From the NCBI GenBank assembly GCA_026018925.1, contig JAKSZU010000002.1, positions 95,514,475-95,578,474 on the forward strand: a stretch of 64,000 nt of DNA. The letters are read 5' to 3'. This DNA is from Tupaia tana (Eukaryota; Chordata; Mammalia; Scandentia; Tupaiidae). This document shows, in pieces, positions 1 to 10,330 of the stretch (positions are counted from its first letter, which is position 1; each line of letters begins with the position of its first letter). The notes under the pieces are model-generated. The model was given only the letters and a program-made list of their open reading frames with translations, had not been told where the DNA came from and did not search any database. The translations under genes and the position numbers were made by a program.

Positions 1-197
1 CAAGAGCATGTGAGCAGATAATTCAATGAAATGGAAAAAAATACAATTCATGATCTGAATGAAAACTTCTACATGAATATAGATATTATAAACAAGAACT
101 AAATATAAATGTTGGAGCTGAAGAATTCAATGAAACAAAAAATGCAATAGAGAGACACAACAACAGACTAGAGCAGGCAAAAGAGAGAATCTTGGGG

Positions 198-447
198 TTA
201 GCCCCATAAGGCAGCAGTTAAGTGCTATGTGGAGGGATTCAGACCCCACATAGCCAGCTGTGATTTGAATTCCATCCCCAGTGGCTTGAAAACCATGCCA
301 GGTGTTTGTTCATGCATGTCCAAGATCCTGACAGGAAGGAAGGATGAAGGAAAGGTGATTGAAGTTTGACCAAGCTTTTTCTCTCTCAAACACACTTTTA
401 TACTTATGCACACACGTGCCCTCTGGCATTTAAAAAAAAAAAAACAA
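198..447 (+). mobile_element. tRNA-derived SINE, long form, diverged
   Basis: A decayed copy of the dominant SINE. A weak tRNA-like head with a damaged B box precedes the body with the GTGGCTTGAAAACCATGCC and TGCATGTCCAAGATCCTG blocks. A pyrimidine-rich stretch and an A13 tail end it near 440. It lies within the L1M ORF1 region. Confidence 0.7.
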
Positions 448-496
448 AAGGAATCTGTGACTTAAGCTTTTGAAAGAACTCAGAGGAAAAACAAAT

Positions 497-569
497 ATTA
501 GTTTGCTGGAAAAGTCATGACATATTTTTCTATGCAAAAAGAAGTCATAACTTTTCCAACAACCCAATA
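497..569. mobile_element. Mariner-type MITE, about 72 bp
   Basis: A short palindromic element with terminal inverted repeats. The left end is TTAGTTTGCTGGAAAAGTCA; the right end reads inward as TTGGGTTGTTGGAAAAGTTA. It sits between TA dinucleotides, the Tc1/mariner target. The centre is A/T-rich and there is no coding capacity. The better-preserved copy is at 3565-3635. Confidence 0.75.
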
Positions 570-629
570 AAGAAAGAATTTTAAATGAGTGAAGACAGTT
601 CTACAGAACTTATAGGATTCCATTAAGTA

Positions 630-885
630 GGGACCAACAGATGATCTAGTGGTTACACTGGTGGACTCCCAAGTAGTTCACCATGGTTCAAGTCTCGGAT
701 CCAGCAGATTAAAACTCATGCCAGGCACATATGCGTTACATGACCAAAATCCTGAGAGGAGAAGGGATTGCAGTGTGGACATCTCATCTCCTCCGAGGGG
801 TGATTTCTTGCTTTCTGTCTCTCTGTCTCTCTGGTGAGTGCACATACCCCATAGCAAAACTCTCTTCAAAAAAAAAAAAAATAAC
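630..885 (+). mobile_element. tRNA-derived SINE, long form, with TSD
   Basis: Typical long form. It starts GGGACCA, then has an A-box-like stretch (CTAGTGGTTACAC), a B box (GGTTCAAGTCTC), a body with CCAAAATCCTGAGAGGAG, a CT-rich stretch, the CCCCATAGCAAAA block and an A tail. The 11-bp direct repeat TCCATTAAGTA flanks it at 619-629 and 886-896. Confidence 0.9.
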
Positions 886-1106
886 TCCATTAAGTAAACA
901 ATTATTTGCATCATGAGAGTTCCATAAGGAGAAGAGATGGGTACATAAATCTTATTTAATCCAATAGTTGCTGAAAACTTCCTAAGCCTTGGAAGAGATA
1001 TGGACATCTGGGTCCATGAAGCTCAAAGGTCCTAAAAATAGATTTAATCACGAAAAGTCCTCTCCAAAGCATATTACAATCAAAATGTCAAAATCAAAGA
1101 CAGAGA

Positions 1107-1312
1107 TGGGGCTAGATGGTGATACAGTAGTGACATAATACTCTGTCAGGATGACCAGTACAGGAAAGAAAACTCCCTGACAGATATGCACATGTACATT
1201 ATCTATAGTGGGCAGAGGCTGGAAGAGGATCATAGTGTGAGGACCCTGCTGTGGGTGTTTCTCTCTCTCTCTCTTGTTCATGAAAGAAAGAAAATAAATA
1301 AACTTTAAAAAA
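1107..1312 (+). mobile_element. tRNA-derived SINE, very diverged
   Basis: GGGGCTAGATGGTGATACAG resembles the SINE head. A degraded body follows, with GCACATGTACATTAT, a CT run and an AATAAATAAACTTTAAAAAA tail. No clear TSD. Only the overall layout supports the call. Confidence 0.5.
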
Positions 1313-1502
1313 ATAATCAAAAAATTTTAAGCAGCAGAAAAGTGTCAAGTCAACATCTGAAAATCCTTATTAGATGATCAGTGGATTTTTCAGGCCAAGA
1401 GAGAATGGAATGATATATTCTAAGTGCCAAAGGAAAAAGTTAAAAACCTTCCAGTCAAGAATACTATACCCAGCAAAGCTGACCTTCAGAAATGAAGAAA
1501 AG

Positions 1503-1765
1503 GGTCAGCCAATTGGTTAAGCTGTGGTGGTTAATGCAGTTGTATCTCACACAGTCAACTGTACAGTTTGAATTCTTGGACCTAGCCGGATGAAGGCCAC
1601 ATCAGACCTGTGTGTGTGCCTGCCCAAAATCCTGAGGAGAACTGAGAAGAAAGGATTGTAATGTGATCACCCTCCTTAAGGGGTGCTTTTTCACTTTCCC
1701 TCTGTCTCTTTCTCTCACTGCCTCTCTCCAGCAAGCACACACATCTTGTAGCAAGTAAGAAAAAT
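1503..1765 (+). mobile_element. tRNA-derived SINE, diverged
   Basis: The head GGTCAGCCAATTGGTTAAGC and a B-box-like AGTTTGAATTCTTGG are followed by GCCCAAAATCCTGAGGAG, GAAAGGATTGTAATGTGATC, a CT-rich stretch and GCAAGCACACACATCTTGTA. It lies in the L1M ORF1 C-terminal region. Confidence 0.7.
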
Positions 1766-1860
1766 GAAAGAAACAAAGAAGAAATAACATCTTTCATGGA
1801 TAAGCCAAAGCTGAGAGTATTCATTACTGCTACACCTGCCTTAAAAGAAATGCTTAAGGA

Positions 1861-2123
1861 GGGACCAGCGTTGGCATAATGACTATGTTGCTGGACTCCC
1901 ACGTAGTTGACCACGGTTCGAATCTCAGACCCAGTGGCTTAAACACACTGGGCACATGTGTGTGCATGCCCAAGATCCTGAGAGGAGAATGGAGGAAGGG
2001 ATTGCAGCGTGGCCATCCCCCCCTTGGGGGGGGGGTATGATTTCTCGCTGTCTCTCTGTCTCTCTGTCTTTCTGGCAAGTGCACACGCCCGATAGCAAAA
2101 ACTTCTCAAAAAAAAAAAAAAAG
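1861..2123 (+). mobile_element. tRNA-derived SINE, long form, with TSD
   Basis: A well-preserved long form with B box GGTTCGAATCTC, body, CT stretch and A15 tail. It is flanked by ATGCTTAAGGA at about 1850-1860 and 2124-2134. The TSD restores the L1M ORF1 reading across the site, so the insertion post-dates the L1. Confidence 0.92.
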
Positions 2124-2379
2124 ATGCTTAAGGAAGTTGTGCAAGCAAAAATGAAAGGATAATAATTACTATCATGCATACCTATGAAAGGACAAAATTC
2201 ACTGATAGAGGTAAACACACAATGAAATTTAGAACACTTTTAGACCTTGAAGGTGGTGTGCATATTATACATATCTGTAGTATGTAGGTTAAAAGTCAAA
2301 ATGGTCAAAAATAAGTAAAGTTACAATCAATTATGAAAGAATGCACAACATATGGACTGACTCTGTACATAGCAATAAC

Positions 2380-2600
2380 ATACTACTCAAGAGAAGCTGG
2401 ATCTCACATGGTGACTGCAGTTTGAACTCTCAGCCTGGTCAGCCTGAAACATACAGGGTATGTGCTCAAGTGCCCAGGATCCAACAGACTGAGAACTGGA
2501 AGAGGGATTACAGTGTGACCACTCTGGAGGGTGTCTTTTCTCTCTCTCTTCCCCTGTTTTCACCATGTATACATGCATGCATGCACCCAATCATGAAGAA
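2380..2600 (+). mobile_element. tRNA-derived SINE, very diverged
   Basis: B-box-like GCAGTTTGAACTCTC, body remnants (AAGTGCCCAGGATCC, GAGGGATTACAGTGTGACC), a CT-rich stretch and an ATGCATGCATGCACCC block. No convincing TSD. Confidence 0.55.
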
Positions 2601-2971
2601 AAACATACACAATATTAAAAAATGTAAATTGTGACATCAGAAACATAAATTGTGAGAGTCGGGGATTCAAAGGTTTTGTAGAAGTTGTTTTCAGTTTAAA
2701 ATAGTAGATTATAACACCTTCTGTATAAACTACATGTTAACCACAAAACAAAAAACTACAGCAGATATACAAATGATAAAGAGAAAAGAATCACAGTTTA
2801 ACACTACAGAGAAATTTTATATCACAAAGATAGACAAGAAAGGTAGAAAGGAGATATGAAACAAGCAGTAAACAACAAACAAAATGACCATAGTAAGTTC
2901 TTACCTACCAATAGTAGTCTTGAATGTAAATAGATAAAAATTTTCAACCATATAGCACAGTACTTGAATGG

Positions 2972-2974
2972 ATT

Positions 2975-3014
<40 letters not shown>

Positions 3015-3030
3015 GGAAAGGAAAGAAAAA
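2972..3030 (+). repeat. A-rich (GAAA)n low-complexity tract
   Basis: A poly(A) run passes into repeated GAAAA/GGAAA units, replacing part of the L1M ORF2 start. Confidence 0.85.
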
Positions 3031-3120
3031 TAAGATTCAATTATACGGTGCATGTAAGAACATTACTTAAGCTTTAGGGTCACAAACAAGGTGAAAGTAA
3101 AAAGATAGAAAAAGATTCTA

Positions 3121-3412
3121 TGGGACCAGCAGATGTTATAATGATTACATCACTGGACTTCCACATGGTTGACAGCAGTTCAAGGCCCAGACCTAGAGGC
3201 TTGAAACTCATTCCAGGCATACATATGTGCATGCCCAAAATTCCAAGAGGAGAATGGAGGCGAAGGGATTGTGGTGTGATCCTCCCCTCTGGGGTAGGGG
3301 ATGATTTCTCACTTTCTGTCTCTCTCTGTCTCTATGTCAAGTGCACACACCCTATAGCAAAAGGCTCTCAAACAAAAAAAAAAAAAAAAAAAAAAAAAGG
3401 AAAGAAAAGAAA
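3121..3412 (+). mobile_element. tRNA-derived SINE, long form
   Basis: Full long form from GGGACCAGCAGATG to a long A tail (about 27 As, then GGAAAGAAAAG). The short repeat ATTCTATG flanks it near 3114-3121 and 3417-3424, inside the L1M ORF2 endonuclease region. Confidence 0.88.
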
Positions 3413-3564
3413 AATATATTCTATGCAAACTGTAGCCAAAAGAGAATGAAGATGGCTAAACTTGCATCTGATAAAATAGACATCAAGTCAAAAACTCACA
3501 ACAGAAGGAGATCATTATTTAATGATGAGGTCAATTTTTCAAGGGGACATAATTATGGCAAGTA

Positions 3565-3635
3565 TTGGGTTGTCAGAAAAGTCGTGACACATTTTTGCAT
3601 AGAAAAAATATGTCATGACTTTTCCGACAGCCTAA
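3565..3635. mobile_element. Mariner-type MITE, 71 bp, best-preserved copy
   Basis: The left end begins TTGGGTTGTCAGAAAAGTCG. The right end, read inward, begins TTAGGCTGTCGGAAAAGTCA. About 25 bp at each end pair with only a few mismatches, leaving a centre of roughly 20 bp. TA flanks both sides. The element is TIR-to-TIR only and depends on a mariner-type transposase that is not in this window. Confidence 0.85.
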
Positions 3636-4803
3636 TATATATGCAGGCAGCATTTGGAGCACCCATCTACGTGAGGCAAATATTAGTATGCACACAAAGA
3701 GAAATGACAGCAATGCCATAATAGTAGCGGACTTCAATATTCCACTTTCAACTACAGACAGCTAACCCAAACAGAAAATTAATAAGGAAATTTTGGATTT
3801 AAGTTGCACTTTTCACCAAATGGACCTAATGAACATACACAGAATTTTCCATGCAATAGCAGCAGAATGCACATTTTTCTCTCATACACATGGAACATTC
3901 TTAAAAATAAACTACGTTAAGCCACAAAACAAGTCTTAACAAAATTAAAATTGAAATTATATGTAGTATTATGTCAGAGTACAATGGCCTCAAACTAGAA
4001 ATCAGTAACAAAGGAATCTTGGAAAATTCACAAATACTTGGCGATTAAGCACCATGCTCCTAACAACCAATGAGTCAAAAAAAAAAATCATCAGAGAAAG
4101 TAATAAACATCTGAAGAAAAACAATAATGGAAACATAACATACTAAAACCTTCGGGATACAGCAAAAGCAGTTTTAAGAGGGAAGTTTATAGCAATAAAT
4201 GCTTCCATTACAAAAATGAGGAAAGAGCCCAAATAGTCTAAAGTTACACCTCATAGAACTATTAAAAAAAGAACAAATTAAACCAAATATTAGCAGGAGG
4301 AAGAAAATAATAACAGAAATAAATCAAAGAACCAAAATCATAGAAAAAAATCAATAAAACTAAGAGTTGCTGTTTTGAAAAAACAAACAAAACTGACTAG
4401 TCTATTGAAAAAAAAAAGACTCAAATCAAAAATGAAGTCAAGAAATTATAATAGATACCTCAGAAATAAACATGATCATAGGTAATAATTATATGCAAAC
4501 AAATTAAATAATCTAGAGGAAATTATACATTTTTAGAGAACTACAACTTACCAAGATTGAGTCAAGAAGAAATAGAAAGCCTCAGCTGACTGACAACAAA
4601 TGACGATATTAAAGGAATAATCAAAAACCTCCTAACAAGAACCAAATGGCCTTACAGCTGAATTCTATGGAACTTTTGAAGATTACCAGTATTTCTCAAA
4701 CTCTACTGGAAAACAAAACTAGAGCATGTTTCATGAGTCTAACATCACCTTGACTGACTTAAGACAGATAATACACTACATCAGAGAACAAGAGGATACA
4801 CTC

Positions 4804-5653
4804 GCACTCTTTTCTGGCTGGAACCATAGAGAGAGGGCATTCAAGAGAAGAAAAGAAGGTTCCTGCTGCACCAGAAACCCTTAAGAAAAAGCGAAGGAAT
4901 TTTGCAGAGCTGAAGACCAAGCACCTGAGAAAGAAGTTTGCTCAAAAGATGCTTCAAAAGGCAAGGAGGAAGCTTATCTATGAGAAGCTAAGCACTATCA
5001 TAAGGAATATAGACAGATGTATAGAACTGAGATTCGCATGGCCAGGATGGCAAGAAAAGCTGACAATTTTTACATACCTGCAGAACCCAAATTGGTATTT
5101 ATCATCAGGATTGGAGGTATCAATGGAGTGAGCCCAAAGTTTCGAAGGTGTTGCAGCTTCTTGTCTTCACCAGATCTTCAGTGGCACCTTTGTTAAGCTC
5201 AACAAGGTTCTCAATTAACATGTGAGAATTGTGGAACCGTATATTACGTGGGGGTACCAGAACCTGAAGTCAGTAAATGAACTAATCTACAAGCGTGATT
5301 ATGGCAAGATCAATAAGAAGCGGATTGCTTTGACAGATAACCCTTTGCTTGATCTCCTGGTAAATTTGGCATCATCTGCATGGAGGATCTGATTCATGAA
5401 ATCTATACTGTTGGAAAATACTTCAAAGAAGCAAATAACTTCCTGCGGTCCTTCAAATTATCTTCTCCACGAGGTGGAAGGCAGAAAAAGACCACCCATT
5501 TTACAGAAGGTGGAGATTCTGTCAACAGGGAAGACCAGATCAACAGACTTATTAGAAGGATGAACTAAGGTATCCACCATGATTATTTTTGAATTCTGGT
5601 CAGTAAATAAGCAGAGTGGCTGTTTTCAGACTGCAAAACAAAGAAACAAAAAC
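4804..5653 (+). pseudogene. RPL7P: RPL7 processed pseudogene
   Basis: An intronless retrocopy of ribosomal protein L7 (60S subunit) mRNA. The 5' UTR remnant (CTCTTTTCTGGCTGGAACC) is followed by a start codon changed from ATG to ATA. Next come recognisable stretches of the lysine/arginine-rich N-terminus, the central domain and an intact C-terminal 62 codons (5380-5568) ending RLIRRMN and a TAA stop. A one-base deletion after the YEK codons (about 4984) and further indels near 5120 and 5220 shift the frame. The 3' UTR ends in an A-rich tail near 5640. The TSD AGGATACACTC at 4793-4803 and 5654-5664 proves L1-mediated insertion. It cannot make L7. Confidence 0.96.
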
Positions 5654-5799
5654 AGGATACACTCTTACCATGAGTTCTTAGCCATTTATTTGGGAAATGT
5701 CTCCTAGCCTTTCAAATAACATAACCAATCTTTTTACTTGTTTTTAATTTTTAAATTAACATAACTAATTACTCTGACAAACCCTCTAAACAGTCTTCT

Positions 5800-6240
5800 G
5801 TGGAATACTAATAACCCATATTCATGTAGAGTTTTTAAGTTTACAAAAACTCTTTGATTAATATTACCTCATTTAACCATCACCAAATCCTTAAATAATG
5901 CATTATTTTTAAAAGAATTATTTGTTTTATTTATTATTATTATCTTAAGAATTTGACCAGAGAGTCAGAGACAGAGAAAGGGAAAGTGAGAAAGCAAGTC
6001 ACCAGGCCCAAGGCTCGAACCACAGTCAGCCATATGGGAGTCCAGCACCTTAATCACCACGCCATCTGCCGGCCCCAATAATGCATTCTTTTTAAAGGTT
6101 ATAAAAACTGAAGTTCAGTGGAACTGAGCGTTTGGCTAAAGTTTCATGGCTGATAAATGGCAGGGTCAGGTCATTTAAATCTAACTTCCATTTCTTTTTA
6201 GTGCCTCTGCCTTAAATTTGCTAGCTTTATATTGGTGACT
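5800..6240 (-). repeat. MIR, split by a SINE
   Basis: The antisense MIR pattern (ACCTCATTTAACCATCACC, then after the SINE AAACTGAAGTTCAGTGGAAC and GGCAGGGTCAGG) resumes on either side of the 5915-6076 insertion. Confidence 0.65.
5915..6076 (-). mobile_element. tRNA-derived SINE, short form, with TSD
   Basis: Short form read on the - strand: GGGGCCGGCAGATGGCG, B box GGTTCGAGCCTTGG, then CTTGCTTTCTCACTTTCCC directly into an A/T-rich tail. It lacks the AAGATCC body of the long form. The long TSD AATAATGCATTMTTTTTAAA lies at 5894-5914 and 6077-6096. Confidence 0.93.
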
Positions 6241-6366
6241 ATATATTTTGGCTTTACTTATCTGACTATAGTGGGATAATATTGGAAATGAAAATTAAAA
6301 AATAAGTGGTGCATGCTGTGCTATCTCTCCTCACAAATCTACGGCAGTTATAAGAAATAAGGTGTT

Positions 6367-6640
6367 GGGACCAGCAGTTAGCATAATGGCTATGTCGCTG
6401 GACTCCCATGTAGTCGACCGCGGTTCGAGTCCCGGACCTGGTGGCTTAAATTCACGCCAGGCACATGTGCGTGCGTGCCCAAGATCCCGAGAGGAGAATG
6501 GAGGAGAAGGGATTGAGGCGTGGCCATCCCCTCTGGGGTGTGATTTCTCGATTTCTATCTCTCTGTCTCTCTCTGTCTGTCTGGAGAGCGCACGCACCCT
6601 ATAGCGAAAACCTCTCCAAAAAAAAAAAAAAAAAAAAAAG
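6367..6640 (+). mobile_element. tRNA-derived SINE, long form, young-looking
   Basis: Close to the family consensus I infer here. GGGACCAGCAGTTAGCATAA leads to an intact B box GGTTCGAGTCC, body, CT stretch, CCTATAGCGAAAACCTCTCC and about 21 As. The imperfect TSD AAGGTGTT extends leftward and lies near 6359-6366 and 6648-6655. Confidence 0.93.
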
Positions 6641-6654
6641 AAAAAAGAAGGTGT

Positions 6655-6822
6655 TATAACAGAACGAAATAGCGTGAGATGTAGGGTCTTACTAGCTCCA
6701 GCCCCAGCCCTCACTACCTATGTGACTTTAGGCCAAGTATTCAATAACTCTGGACCTCAGTTTTCTCATATTTAAAATGGAGATAATTTCTACCTAATAT
6801 ACTTGTTGTGAAGATGGAAGAC
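6655..6822 (+). repeat. MIR
   Basis: Sense MIR core: CTATGTGACTTTAGGCCAAG, CTGGACCTCAGTTTTCTCAT, AAAATGGAGATAATTTCTAC and TTGTTGTGAAGATGG. Confidence 0.8.
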
Positions 6823-6826
6823 TATC

Positions 6827-6873
6827 AGATCATTGGAAAAGTCATGACACATTTTTACATAGAAAAAATATGC
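6827..6873. mobile_element. Mariner-type MITE, one half only
   Basis: The left half of the 71-bp MITE (ATTGGAAAAGTCATGACACA, then ATTTTTACATAGAAAAAATA) is present. The right terminal repeat is missing or unrecognisable. Confidence 0.6.
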
Positions 6874-6989
6874 AATATAACAAATAAAAAGGATATTATC
6901 TTTATTGGCACCTAGTAAATACTAGCTTTTTTTCAGTTAGTATTATTTTTATCAACTTCAACATCATTATTTGAATAAATACATAATAT

Positions 6990-7249
6990 AATTTTTTTTG
7001 GAGAGGTTTTTACTATAGGGCACATGTGCTTGCCAGAAAGACAGAGAGAGACGGAGAGACAGAAAGCAAGAAGTCACCCCCCACGGGGAATGGCCACACC
7101 ATAATCCCTTCCTTCATTCTCCTCTAGGGATCTTGGACATGCACGCACACGCGCTCTGTGTGAGTTTAAGCCACTGGGTCCAGGACTCAAACCACGGTCA
7201 GCTACATGGGAGTCCAGCGACATAGCCATTATGCCAACTGCTGTTGCCA
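6990..7249 (-). mobile_element. tRNA-derived SINE, long form
   Basis: A complete inverted long form, from T-rich tail and CTATAGGGCACATGTGC to CAACTGCTGTTGCC. A/T-rich direct repeats resembling ATAATATAATTTTT flank it. Confidence 0.9.
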
Positions 7250-7292
7250 ATAATAGTAATTTTTATATAGTCCCAGAATGATATATTCAGTT

Positions 7293-7561
7293 GGGACCAG
7301 CAGTTAGCGTAATGGCTATGTCTCTGGACTCCCATGTAGTCGACCGCGATTTGCGTCCGGGACCCGGTGGCTTAAAACTCACGCGGGCGCGTGTGCATGC
7401 ATGCCCAAGATCCCAAGAGAAGAACAGAGGAGAAGGGATTGTGGCATGGCCATCCCTCCTGGGGAGTGATTTCTTGCTTTCGGTCTCTCTGTCTCTTTCC
7501 GTCTGTCTGGTGAGCACACGCACCCTATAGCAAAAAAGAAAAACCTCTCCAAAAAAAAAAT
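7293..7561 (+). mobile_element. tRNA-derived SINE, long form, with TSD
   Basis: Full long form. The TSD around ATATTCAGTTGGGA is seen at about 7281-7296 and 7570-7583. The B box is damaged (GATTTGCGTCC). Confidence 0.9.
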
Positions 7562-9550
7562 AATGATAATATATTCAGTTGGGATGTTGACTTGAGAAGG
7601 TAGAAGTATAAAGAATGACAGCAAGTTGGCCCCCCACCTTTGTGGGTTGCAAGAAGAGAAGCCTTAAGATTGGCTCATCTTAAAAACTTAATATTTTTCC
7701 ATTCTCTAGATATCAAAAATTGTTTTATTGTTTATAAAAAATAAGTTTGATCTGAGAAACAATTGCCTACTTCTAGAACTATAAAAACTCTGGAAGATAC
7801 CAGACAATTTGTTTTGTTAGCCATCTGACAGTGATATACTCGATTTTACATCTGATTTTTCCTCTATCCCTGTCGTCGTCAATTACTTTGTACTATATCA
7901 AGATTTGGAAAACAGTTAATCAGGTTGGATTGCTAAGCAGCCTTGTATCAGCCTTTGATTTACTCACAAACACACGCTGCTGCATTCATCAATTTTCCTT
8001 TTATGTAAGAGTCTTCATGTTTGTGATGTTTTACCTTTGGCCATCACATACATGTTTGCTTATTTCTATGTCAGAGAAAAATGTGATGTAGCCAGAATTA
8101 CTCCTGAGAATGCACAACCGAAATTTAGGAGTGGAGTCAATTTAAAGATGTAACTTCAGAGACAAGCAACTAGTCCAAGTCTGTATAAGAAAATGGCATA
8201 TGTCAAAAGATAGAACAACAGTGCTTACATTCCACCAGAGTCGGTATATGGTTAAAGCAACAAAATGGAAGTATAAGGAAGAAACATCCAGGGTAGGCAG
8301 AAGAAATGGATCAAAGAACACAACAGGAGCTGCGTGGACATGCTGAAGGTAAGAATACCATGGCAATGTCTCTTAATATGGCCCTTGTTTTTAAAAATCA
8401 AGGACTGTTCTATCTCTATGATAGAATTTAATGACAACAAACTTTGTAGAACATCTGTGTATGAACTCGGAAGACGCAGATAATTTCTGACTTTTGATGT
8501 CCTTCCGCTACTTCCAGCTGGGGAAGTGAAAATGTACAAGTCTCTGCATTTATCCATGTAGCCAGTTTGGGAAATTCCTGACACACGTCTCTGGTGTTCT
8601 TGGCATTTTACTGGTTGCCACTTTCTATATTGAAAATGGATAGTTTGGTTTTCCAACCTATGACGTGCAAATTTTTAGCATTGAACTCTCTTCTTTTCTC
8701 TTAGAAGCCCCACATTAAACGTCTCAGATAGGCAAAAAAGGGATTGTTATCTTCACTTAATCCAAGAAGGAATTGTTCTCCAGAAGTCACTGGTAAGTGA
8801 GTCGTACTAAACACTAGACTGGCTAGACATTTTATTTTGAAGAAAAAAAAAATTTTCAAAAAAAAAATGCTATTTGTATTCAGTATGACATTCTGTACTG
8901 TTGAAATGCAGATTTATTTTCAGTCATACCTGAACATAGTTTCTCTGTGACCAAGGATTTAGCTTGATTAACTGGCAATTGCAAGTGTTTAAAGATAGAA
9001 ATTAACAGGTAGAATTTGAAAGGCAATGGCATAACAAAAATGAGAGGCACTCAGAGATGACAGGAGACATGTACCTGTGAGTGAATGAGAGTAACCAGCA
9101 ACTTCAATGAACAGCCTAGAGCTATTTAAATTTCTTGTTTCTCATTCAAATTCTCCCTGACCCATCCTTCACAAAAATTAAATAAATTTCTGACGTAATT
9201 TGATCTCCGATTTTTATGCCAAGGCAGAAAGTGTCATTCTTTTCTTATTTATACTGTACCCCAACATCGTCCCCGATTTTTCAGCTGGAACTTGATCTCA
9301 ACAATGAAGGTTAATTAGCTGTGACAAACCGACATACAGTAACAGTGGCCCTTTGAGTCTTTAGTGGCATCATCAAGATGAGCTCAAAATATTTTCAAGG
9401 TAAACCGTAGGTGTAATAAAAGGTGTAAGGCTGACTTTTCACCACAACCCAAAATGTAATTGAATTCTAATCCTTCAAAGTAGGCATCATGAGGAGAATA
9501 GTACTACTGAAGCTCAAACATTTTTAGAAATGCCTTTAGAAACAATTTGA
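7562..9550. other. Unique AT-rich intergenic sequence
   Basis: No gene and no repeat that I can name. Only short ORFs are present, without codon bias or homology that I recognise. A short T/A low-complexity patch lies near 8840-8870. Confidence 0.6.
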
Positions 9551-9838
9551 GGGGCCAGCAAGTGGCATATTGATTGAGATGCTGCACTCCCACATGGTCA
9601 ACTGTGGTTCAAGTCCTGGACCTGGCACTTGAAACGCATGCCCGATGTGTGTGCATGCCGGATGTGTGTGCATGCGTGCCCAAAATCCTGAGAGGAGAAT
9701 GAGGAGAAGAGATTGTGGAGTGTCCATTCTCCTAGGGGGTGATTTCTCTCTTTCTCTCTCTATAACTCTTTCCATCTCTCCAGCAAGCATGCTCTCCCTA
9801 TAGCAAAAAATACTGAAAAAATAAGTAAATAATAATAC
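9551..9838 (+). mobile_element. tRNA-derived SINE, long form, with internal duplication
   Basis: GGGGCCAGCAAGTGGCATAT starts the head and GGTTCAAGTCCTGGACCTGG is the B-box region. The body carries a roughly 22-bp direct duplication (GCATGCCNGATGTGTGT twice, about 9638-9675). The tail is AATAAGTAAATAATAAT. Confidence 0.85.
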
Positions 9839-10124
9839 ACACAAATCTGTCTCATTATGGTCAGACAGTGGAGATATATTTGTGCACACGTGTGTGTGTG
9901 TGATGTCTTCACAAAAGATTTAACAAAACTAGGTTATTCACTATATGCACAAGAGTTGACCATGAGTACTCTTGAAAGAATCCAACATTCGAATCTATAT
10001 TTAAAAATTAAAAATTGTTCAAAAGGAATGTACTTAGTAGGTTCTAGGTATTCAAATAAAGTTAATTGAAATAAATGTGATATTGCCTCTTGAGACAGTT
10101 AAAAATTTCTCCTAAGTATTTTGG

Positions 10125-10330
10125 TTTGATTTTTTGTTTGTTTGTTTAGATAGGGTCTCTCTGTCTCACGATCTTCCTGCCTCCATCTCCCAAGTAGCTG
10201 GGACTGCAGGTTCACACTACTGCTCTTTACTTTTAGCATGGGCTTAGAAATGTACCCAGGTCTTTTAGATGGCCTTAGCCTGCCAAGAAGCAGGGTCAAC
10301 CAGCACACATTACCACGACTGAGCCTCAAG
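10125..10330 (-). mobile_element. Old 7SL-derived SINE with an extra tail
   Basis: On the + strand, ATAGGGTCTCTCTGTCT, CTGCCTCCATCTCCCAAG and TAGCTGGGACTGCAGG match the antisense of an Alu/7SL arm. About 90 bp follow (AATGTACCCAGGTC ... CCACGACTGAGCC) that are not 7SL and look tRNA-like. It is old and diverged. Confidence 0.7.

Larger units (their letters stand above)
1..4792 (+). repeat. Old L1 (L1M-type) fragment, ORF1 end to ORF2 start
   Basis: Blocks of recognisable L1 sequence run in order along the + strand: ORF1 coiled-coil region (about 1-190), ORF1 C-terminal region (about 1320-1500, 1800-1860, 2124-2160), the inter-ORF region (about 2600-2960), the ORF2 endonuclease start (about 2880-3120, 3420-3560) and further ORF2 (3640-4790). 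The order and wording match older eutherian L1M elements as I remember them. Every frame is broken, so it encodes nothing. It is split by at least seven tRNA-derived SINEs and two MITEs, which are therefore younger. It stops inside the reverse transcriptase region, just where the RPL7 retrocopy sits. Confidence 0.85.

Noticed and set aside
4949-5568. Possible functional RPL7 gene
   Set aside because: Lost start codon, several frameshifts, no introns, A tail and TSD: a dead retrocopy.
6367-6450. Possible tRNA gene from intact A-box-like and B-box sequences
   Set aside because: The cloverleaf is not maintained, the same head recurs in dozens of copies, and each is followed by a SINE body.
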